From: CAZNPH01 sp964574985
GTDB taxonomy: Bacteria > Bacteroidota > Bacteroidia > Bacteroidales > SM23-62
Length of the DNA: 64,000 nucleotides
Assembly: GCA_964574985.1 (NCBI GenBank)
Contig: CAZNPH010000019.1
Span: 17,703-81,702, forward strand
Direction of reading: 5' to 3'
Position 1 is the first letter of the stretch; every line of letters starts with the position of its first letter. The position numbers were made by a program, and so were the translations under genes. The notes under the pieces were generated by a model. It had not been told where the DNA came from. It worked only from the letters and a program-made list of their open reading frames with translations, and did no database searches. Shown piece after piece: positions 53,801 to 62,800 of this stretch.

Positions 53801-56800
53801 TATCGCCGGATGCGCAGATCACCGCATCCTGTGGCTGGGTGGTTACCGAAGGCCTGGTGTTAACCGTAAGCACGGCCGGCTGTGAAGTGGCCGCAGGCGA
53901 ACAGGTGCCGCTGACCACGGCCCTGTATTCGTACCCGTCCATATCTGCGGTTACCCCGAATACACTGAGAGAGGATGCGGTGGAACCGATGTACTGGCCT
54001 GCGTCGGTCAGGTCGGTATACCCGTTGCCATCCTGCTTGTCCACCTGCCACTGGTAGGACGGATTGGTGGTCACCCCTGCGTTCACGGTGAATCCCGCGT
54101 TCTTGCCTTCGCAGAGGGTGGTATCCTGAGGCTGCTGTGTGACCTCGGGAAGTTCATTGACAATGATCCTTACCACGTTGCTTGCGTCCGTGCATTCCCT
54201 GCCGTTCAGTGTGCTGACGGCGATCCGCCTGAAGTACATCCCGGAGGTCATCGCCCCCGGATCATAGGTGGCGGACGTGGCCCCTCCAATATCGCTGAAG
54301 GTTATGTTGTCGGCGCTTTGCTGCCACAGGTAAGTGATGGTCCCGCTGCCGGTGCCATCAGTAGCACTGGTCAGGGTGGGCGCATTGTCCCCGCTGCAGA
54401 TGGTCTGATTGTCCGAGATGGCTCCGCCGTCCACATCGTTCACGGTTACGGTCACCACATTGCTCTCAGCCGAACAATCCTTGCCGTTCAGTGTGCTGGT
54501 GGTGACCCGCTTATAGTACCGGGTCTGGGTCAGTATGCCGGGATCGTAGGTTGAAAGCGTAGCGCCTGATATATCCGTAAAATTCACGTTGTCGGTACTA
54601 TGGCGCCATTTGTATGTGATGCTGCCGTCACCGCTGCCGTCGGTCATGCTGGTCAGCGCCGCAGGGTCATCCCCGCTGCAGATGGTCTGGTCGCTGCCGA
54701 TGGAACCGGCATCCACATCATTGACTGTGACGGTGACCACATTGCTTACCGCGGCACACTCTTTCCCGTTCAGTGTGCTGGTGGTAACCCGTTTGTAATA
54801 CATGGTCTGTGTAAGTGCACCGGGATCATATATGACCAGCGTGGCCCCTGCAATGTCCGTAAACGTGATGTTATCGGCGCTTTCCTGCCACTGATAGGAA
54901 ATGGTACCGTCACCGCTGCCGTCCACCGTGTTGGTGATTGTGGCCGGGTCGCCCCCGTTGCAGATGGTCTGATCGCTGCCGACAGTCCCTCCGTACACAT
55001 CATTGACGGTGACGGTGACCACGTTGCTTTCGGCGGTGCATGGTGTTCCGCTAAGCGTGCTGGTGGTGACCCGTTTGTAATACATGGTTTGGGTCAGTGC
55101 ACCGGGATCGTAGGTTGCCGAAGCAGCCCCGGAAATATCCGTAAAGGTGATATTATCAGTGCTTTCTTTCCAGGCATAGGTGATGGTCCCGTCGCCGCTT
55201 CCGTCAACCGTACTGGTCAGTGCTGCCGGATCATCGCCGTTGCAGATGGTCTGGCCGGCTGCAACGGTCCCTCCGTCCACATCATTGACCGTTACAGTGA
55301 CCACGTTGCTTTCTGCCGTGCAGGGCACTCCGCTGAGCGTGCTGGTAGTGACCCGTTTGTAGTACATGGTTTGGGTCAGCGCACCGGGGTCATAGGTGGC
55401 CGAGGTTGCACCTCCTATATCGGTGAATGTGATGTTATCGGTGCTGGACTGCCACTGGTAAGCGATGGTTCCGCTGCCGCTTCCTGCTGTCGTACTGGTC
55501 AGTTCAGACGGATTGTCACCGCTGCAGATGGTTTGGCCGCCTGCGATGGTTCCCCCGTCCACATCGTTGACCGTCACCGTGACCACGTTGCTTTCTGCCG
55601 TGCAGGGCACCGTATTCAATGTACTGGTGGTGATGCGCTTGTAATACATGGTCCGGGTAAGCGCACCGGGATCGTATGTGGCCGAGGTGGCTCCGGCAAC
55701 GTCGGTAAAGGTGACATTGTCCGGACTGTCCTGCCACTGGTATGTTATGGCCCCGCTTCCGCTGCCGTTAGTATCGCTGGTCAGTGCAGCAGGATCGTCC
55801 CCGTTGCAGATGGTCTGATCGCCGCTTACCTCTCCTGCGTCCACATCATTGACCGTGATGGTGACCACGTTGCTTTCCGCCGTGCAGGGCACCGTATTCA
55901 ATGTACTGGTGGTGATGCGCTTGTAATACATGTTTTGGGTAAGGGCACCGGGATCGTATGTGGCCGAAGTGGCTCCGGCAATGTCGGTGAAGGTGACATT
56001 GTCCGGACTGTTCTGCCACTGGTATGTTATGGCCCCGCTTCCCGTGCCGTCCGCATCACTGGTAAATGCCGCCGGGTCGTCCCCGCTGCAGATGGTCTGG
56101 TAGCTGCCAATTGTTCCCCCGTCAACATCATTGACCGTGATGGTGACCACGTTGCTTTCCGCCGAACAGGGCGCTCCGCTGAGCGTACTGGTGGTGATCC
56201 GTTTGTAATAGGTGGTTGCTGTCAGTGCACCGGGATCGTATGTGGCCGAGGTGGCTCCGGCAATGTCGGTAAAGGTGACATTGTCCGGACTGTCCTGCCA
56301 CTGGTAGGTGATGGCTCCGCTGCCGCTGCCGGCGGTCGTGCTGGTCAGTGCAGCCGGGTCATCCCCGCTGCAGATGGTCTGATCGCCGCTTACCTCTCCC
56401 CCGTACACATCATTGACCGTTATGGTGACCACGTTGCTTTCCGCCGTGCAGGGCACCGTATTCAATGTACTGGTGGTGATGCGCTTGTAATACATGTTTT
56501 GGGTAAGGGCACCGGGATCGTATGTGGCCGAAGTGGCTCCGGCAATGTCGGTGAAGGTGACATTGTCCGGACTGTTCTGCCACTGGTATGTTATGGCCCC
56601 GCTTCCCGTGCCGTCCGCATCACTGGTAAATGCCGCCGGGTCATCCCCGCTGCAGATGGTCTGGCCGCTGCCAATTGTTCCCCCGTCAACCTCATTGACC
56701 GTCACGGTGACCACGTTGCTTTCTGCCGTGCAGGGCACCGTATTCAATGTACTGGTGGTGATGCGCTTGTAATACATGGTCCGGGTAAGCGCACCGGGAT

Positions 56801-59800
56801 CGTATGTGGCCGAGGTGGCTCCGGCAACGTCGGTAAAGGTGACATTGTCCGGACTGTTCTGCCACTGGTAGGTGATGGCCCCGCTTCCTGTGCCGTCCAC
56901 ATCACTGGTAAATGCAGCCGGGTCATCGCCGTTGCAAATGGTCTGGTCGGATGCAACGGTCCCCCCGTCCACATCATTGACCGTTATGGTGACCACGTTG
57001 CTTTCCGCCGTGCAGGGCACCGTATTTAATGTACTGGTGGTGATGCGCTTGTAATACATGGTTTGGGTAAGGGCACCGGGATCGTATGTGTCCGAAGTGG
57101 CTCCGGCAATGTCGGTAAAGGTGACATTGTCCGGACTATCCTGCCACTGGTATGTTATGGGCCCGCTTCCCGTGCCGTCCACATCACTGGTAAATGCAGC
57201 CGGGTCATCGCCGTTGCAAATGGTCTGGTCGGATGCAACGGTCCCCCCGTCCACATCGTTGACCGTGATGGTGACCACGTTGCTTTCCGCGGTGCATTCC
57301 TTGCCGTTCAGTGTACTGGTGGTTACCTGTTTGTAATATGTGGTCTGGGTCAGTGTACCCGGATCGTAGGTGGAAGAAGTGGCTCCGCCGATATCGGCAA
57401 ATGTGATGTTGTCGGTGCTGGATTTCCACTGATAGGTGATGGCCCCGCTTCCCGTGCCGTCCGTTGTGCTGGTCAGTTCAGCCGGGTCGTCCCCGCTGCA
57501 GACGGTCTGGTCGCTGCCGATGGAACCGGCATCTACATCATTCACCGTAACGGTAACCACATTGCTTTCCGCAGTACAGGGTACTCCGTTCAATGTGCTG
57601 GTGGTGATGCGTTTGTAGTACATGGTCTGGGTCAGTGCTCCGGCGTCATAGGAGGAGAAGATGGCTCCGGCAATGTCGGTGAAAGTTATATTGTCGGTGC
57701 TTTCCTGCCACTGGTAACTGATGGTGCCGTCACCGCTTCCGTCGGTTGTGCTGTAGAATCCTGCAGGATTGTCCCCGTTGCAGATGGTCTGGTTTTCCGC
57801 AATGGCCCCGCCGCCCACATCATTTACCGTTACCGTCAGTACATTGCTTACGGCGGAACATGGCGTACCGTTCAGGGTGCTGATGGTGACACGCCTGTAA
57901 TAGGTGGTCTGAGTCAGCACGCCCGGATCATAGGTGGAGGATGTAGCCCCGCTGATGTCCGTGAAGGTGATGTTATCCGGACTGTCCTGCCATTTGTATG
58001 TGATGGCCCCGTCACCGCTGCCGTCCGTATCGTTGGTGAAGACTGCCGGGTCGTCCCCGTTGCAGATGGTCTGGTTTCCTGATACTGTACCTCCATCCAC
58101 ATCATTGACGGTGATGGTAACCACGTTGGATTCTGCCGTGCAGGGTGCGCCGCTGAGCGTGCTGGTGGTGACCCGCTTGTAATACATGGTCTGGGTCAGT
58201 GCCGGCGGGTCGTAGGTGGGCAGGATGGCTCCTCCGATGTTGGAGAATACCAGGTTATCCGGACTCGATTGCCACTGGTAGGTGATGGTTCCGTCGCCGC
58301 TGCCGTCTGCAGTGCTGGTCAGTGCTGCCGGATCATCCCCGTTGCATATTGTCTGGTCGGCTGCTATGGACCCGCCGTCCACCTGGTTGACAGTGACGGT
58401 GACCACGTTGGATTCCGCCGTGCAGGGCACCGTATTCAATGTGCTGGTGGTTATCCGTTTGTAATAGGTAGTGGTTGCCAGCACGCCCGGGTCATAGGTT
58501 GCTGCATTGGCCCCGGCAATGTCGGTGAAGGTGATGTTGTCCGGACTGTCCTGCCACTGATAAGTGATGGTGCCGCTTCCTGTGCCGTCCACATCGTTGG
58601 TGAAGGCAGCCGGGTCATCCCCGTTGCAGATGGTCTGATTGCTGCCGATGGACCCTCCGCCCACATCGTTGACGGTGATGGTGACCACGTTGCTTTCCGC
58701 CGTGCAGGGCTTGCCGTTCAATGTGCTGGTGGTGATGCGCTTGTAATACATGGTCTGGGACAGTGCCGAAGGATCATAAGTGACCGAAGTGGCTCCGGAG
58801 ATATCACTGAAAGTAACATTGTCGGTGCTGGACTGCCACTTGTAGGAAATGGTCCCGTCGCCGCTGCCGTCCGTTGTACTGGTCAGAGCCGCCGGATCGT
58901 CCCCGCTGCATATGGTCTGGCCGGCCGCGATAACCCCTCCGTCTACATCGTTGACGGTGATGGTGACCACGTTGCTCTCATCCGTGCAGGGCACGGTGTT
59001 CAGCGTGCTTGTGGTTATCCGTTTGTAATAGGTAGTGGCTGCCAGTACCCCCGGGTCATAGGTTGCCGATGTTGCTCCGGCAATATTGGTGAAGGTAATG
59101 TTGTCCGGACTGTCCTGCCACTGGTAGGTAATGGCACCGCTTCCTGTTCCGGCTGTCGAACTGGTCAGTGCAGCCGGGTCGTCCCCGTTGCATATGGTCT
59201 GGTCGGCCGCGATGGACCCTCCGTCCACATCATTGACGGTTATGGTGACCACGTTGGATTCTGCCGTGCAGGGCACGGTGTTCAGCGTGCTGGTGATGAC
59301 CCGCTTGTAGTACATGGTCTGGGTCAGTACAGGCGGATCGTAGGTGGTTGTGTTTTCCCCGGCAATATCCGTATAGGTGACATTGTCGGTGCTTTCCTTC
59401 CACTGGTAGGTCAGTGCCCCGTCTCCCGAGCCGTCGTCCGGGCTGGTCAGTGCCGCGGGGTCATCACCGCTGCATATGGTCTGGTCGGCCGCGATGGACC
59501 CTCCGTCCACATCGTTGACGGTTATGGTAACCACGTTGGATTCTGCCGTGCAGGGCACGCCGCTGACCGTGCTGGTGGTAACCCGCTTGTAGTACATGGT
59601 TTGTGTTTGTACGGGAGGATCATAAATATTGAATGTTGCCCCGGCAATGTCGGTGAATGTGATGTTGTCGGTTGAGGACTGCCACTTGAAGGTGATGGTT
59701 CCGTCGCCGCTGCCGTCCGCGGTGCTGGTCAGTGCTGCAGGATCATCCCCGTTGCATATTGTCTGGTCGGCTGCTATGGACCCGCCGTCCACCTGGTTGA

Positions 59801-62800
59801 CAGTGACGGTGACCACGTTGGATTCCGCCGTGCAGGGCACCGTATTCAATGTGCTGGTGGTTATCCGTTTGTAATAGGTAGTGGTTGCCAGCACGCCCGG
59901 GTCATAGGTTGCTGCATTGGCCCCGGCAATGTCGGTGAAGGTGATGTTGTCCGGACTGTCCTGCCACTGATAAGTGATGGTGCCGCTTCCTGTGCCGTCC
60001 ACATCGTTGGTGAAGGCAGCCGGGTCATCCCCGTTGCAGATGGTCTGATTGCTGCCGATGGACCCTCCGCCCACATCGTTGACGGTGATGGTGACCACGT
60101 TGCTTTCCGCCGTGCAGGGTTTGCCGTTCAATGTGCTGGTGGTAACCCGCTTGTAATACATGGTCTGCGTAAGTACGCCGGGATCATAAGTTGGGGAGGT
60201 GGCTGCCGAGATATTGCCGAATGTGATGTTGTCCGTGCTGGATTGCCATTGGTAGGAAATGGTTCCGTCCCCGCTGCCGTCCACCGTGCTGGTCAGTGCC
60301 GCCGGGTCGTCCCCGCTGCAGATGGTCTGGTCGGCCGCGATGGACCCTCCGTCCACATCATTGACGGTTATGGTCACCACGTTGCTCTCTGCCGTGCAGG
60401 GTGTGCCGTTCAGCGTGCTGGTTGCGATACGCTTGTAATAAGTAGTTGCTGCCAGGGTGCCGGGATCATAAGTTACCGAGGTGGCTCCCCCGATATCGGT
60501 GAAGGTGATGTTGTCCGGACTGTCCTGCCACTGGTAAGAGATCACTCCGTCCCCTGTTCCGTCCACGATGCTGGTCAGTGCTGCCGGGTCATCCCCGCTG
60601 CAGATGGTTTGGTCGGCAGCAATGGATCCTCCGTTAACATCATTGACGGTTACGGTGACCACATTGCTTTCCGCGGTGCATTCCCTGCCGTTCAGCGTGC
60701 TGGTGGTGATCCGCTTGTAATAGACCGTCTGGGTCAGCGGAGCCGCATCGTATGTGGACAGGGTCGCTCCGCCTATGTCCGTATAGGTAATGTTGTCTGT
60801 GCTGAGCTGCCACTGGTAGGTGATGGCTCCGTCCCCGCTTCCGTCAACCGAACTGGTGAAGGCCGCCGGGTCATCCCCGCTGCAGATGGTCTGGTCGCTT
60901 CCGATGGTGCCTCCGTCCACATCATTGACCGTAACGGTGACCACGTTGGATTCTGCCGTGCAGGGCACACCGTTCAGTGAACTGGTGGTGACCCGCTTGT
61001 AATACATGGTCTGGGTCAGCACGCCCGGATCATAGGTTGATGATGTGGCTCCGCCGATGTTGCTGAAAGTTATATTATCGGTGCTGGACTGCCACTGGTA
61101 GGTAATGCTGCCGCTTCCGCTCCCGTCCACATCGCTGGTGAAGGCAGACGGATTGCCGCCGCTGCAGATGGTCTGGTCGCTTCCGATGGTTCCCCCGTCC
61201 ACATCATTGACCGTGACGGTGACCACATTGGATTCATCCGTGCATGGTACCGTATTCAGCGTGCTGGTGGTGATGCGCTTGTAATAGGTTGTCGCTGCCA
61301 GTACGCCCGGATCATAAGTTGATGAGGTGGCCCCGCCGATATCGGTAAAGGTGACGTTGTCCGGACTGTCCTGCCACTGGTAGGTTACGGCTCCGTCACC
61401 GCTGCCGTCCACCACGCTGGTCAGTGCAGCCGGGTCGTCCCCGTTGCAGATCGTCTGGTCAGCCGCGATGGTTCCTCCGTCAACATCATTGACCGTGATG
61501 GTGACCACGTTGCTTTCCGCAGAACAGCCTTTCCCGTTCAGGGAGCTGGTGATGATCCGCTTGTAGTACATGGTCTGGGTAAGCACACCCGGATCATATG
61601 TAGTGGTGGTTTCTCCCGGGATATCGGTGTAGGTGATGTTGTCCGGACTCGACTGCCATTTGTAGGTGACCGTTCCGTCCCCGCTACCGTCATCCGTGCT
61701 GGTCAGTGCTGCCGGGTCGTCGCCGCTGCAAATGGTCTGGTCGGCTGCAATGGTCCCCCCGGTAACATTATTCACGGTGACCGTTACCACATTGCTTTCA
61801 TCCGTACAGTCCGTTCCGTTCAGTGAACTGGTGGTAACCCGTTTATAATAGGTAGTGGCTGCAAGCGCACCGGGGTCATAGGTTGCAGATGTAGCTCCGG
61901 CAATGTCCGTGAAAGTGACGTTGTCCGGACTGTCCTGCCACTGGTAGCTAATGGTGCCGCTGCCTGTGCTGTTCACAATGCTGGTGAAGGCCGCCGGGTC
62001 GTCCCCGCTGCAGATGGTCTGGTCACTGCCGATGGAACCGGCATCCACATCATTGACCGTGACAGTGATCACGTTGCTTTCAGCCGTACAGGGCTGTCCG
62101 TTCAGCGTGCTGGTGGTGATCCGCCTGTAATATTTGGTCTGTGTCTGTACCGGCGGGTCATAGGTTGCTGAAGTTGCTCCCGTGATGTTGGTAAAGGTTA
62201 CATTGTCGTTGCTGGACTGCCATCTGTAGGTGATGGTGCCGTCCCCGGCCCCGTCCACCGTACTGGTTAATGCAGCCGGATCATCCCCGCTGCAGATGGT
62301 CTGGTCAGAACCGACGGTTCCTCCGTCCACATCGTTCACCGTAACGGTCACCACATTGGATTCGGCCGTACAGGGTGTTCCGCTCAGTGTACTGGTGGTG
62401 ATCCGCTTGTAATAGGTTGTTGCAGCAAGTGGCGGCGGATCATAGGTTACCAGGGTGGCACCTGCGATGTCGGTAAAGGTGATGTTATCCGGACTCGATT
62501 GCCACTGGTAGGTGATGGTTCCGCTGCCGGTCCCGTCCAGGTCACTGGTGAATGCATCCGGGTTGTCCCCGCTGCAGATGGTCTGGTCGGCCGATATGGT
62601 GCCGCCGATCACATTGTTCAGGGTAACGGTCACTACATTGGATTCCGCCGTGCAACCCACCGTGCTCAGTGTACTGGTAGTGACCCGCTTGTAATACATG
62701 GTCTGGGTCAGGGGCCCCGGCGGGTCGTAGGTTGAACCTGTGGCCCCTGCAATGTCGGCAAAGGTAACATTGTCATTGCTCGATTGCCACTGATAGGTGA

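Noticed and set aside
54600..59675. Long plus-strand open frames (809, 339 and 468 residues) over the giant gene
   Set aside because: They are antisense to the 282-bp repeat array; the repeated unit lacks stops in that frame, so it is open many times over. They have no start context or family features.
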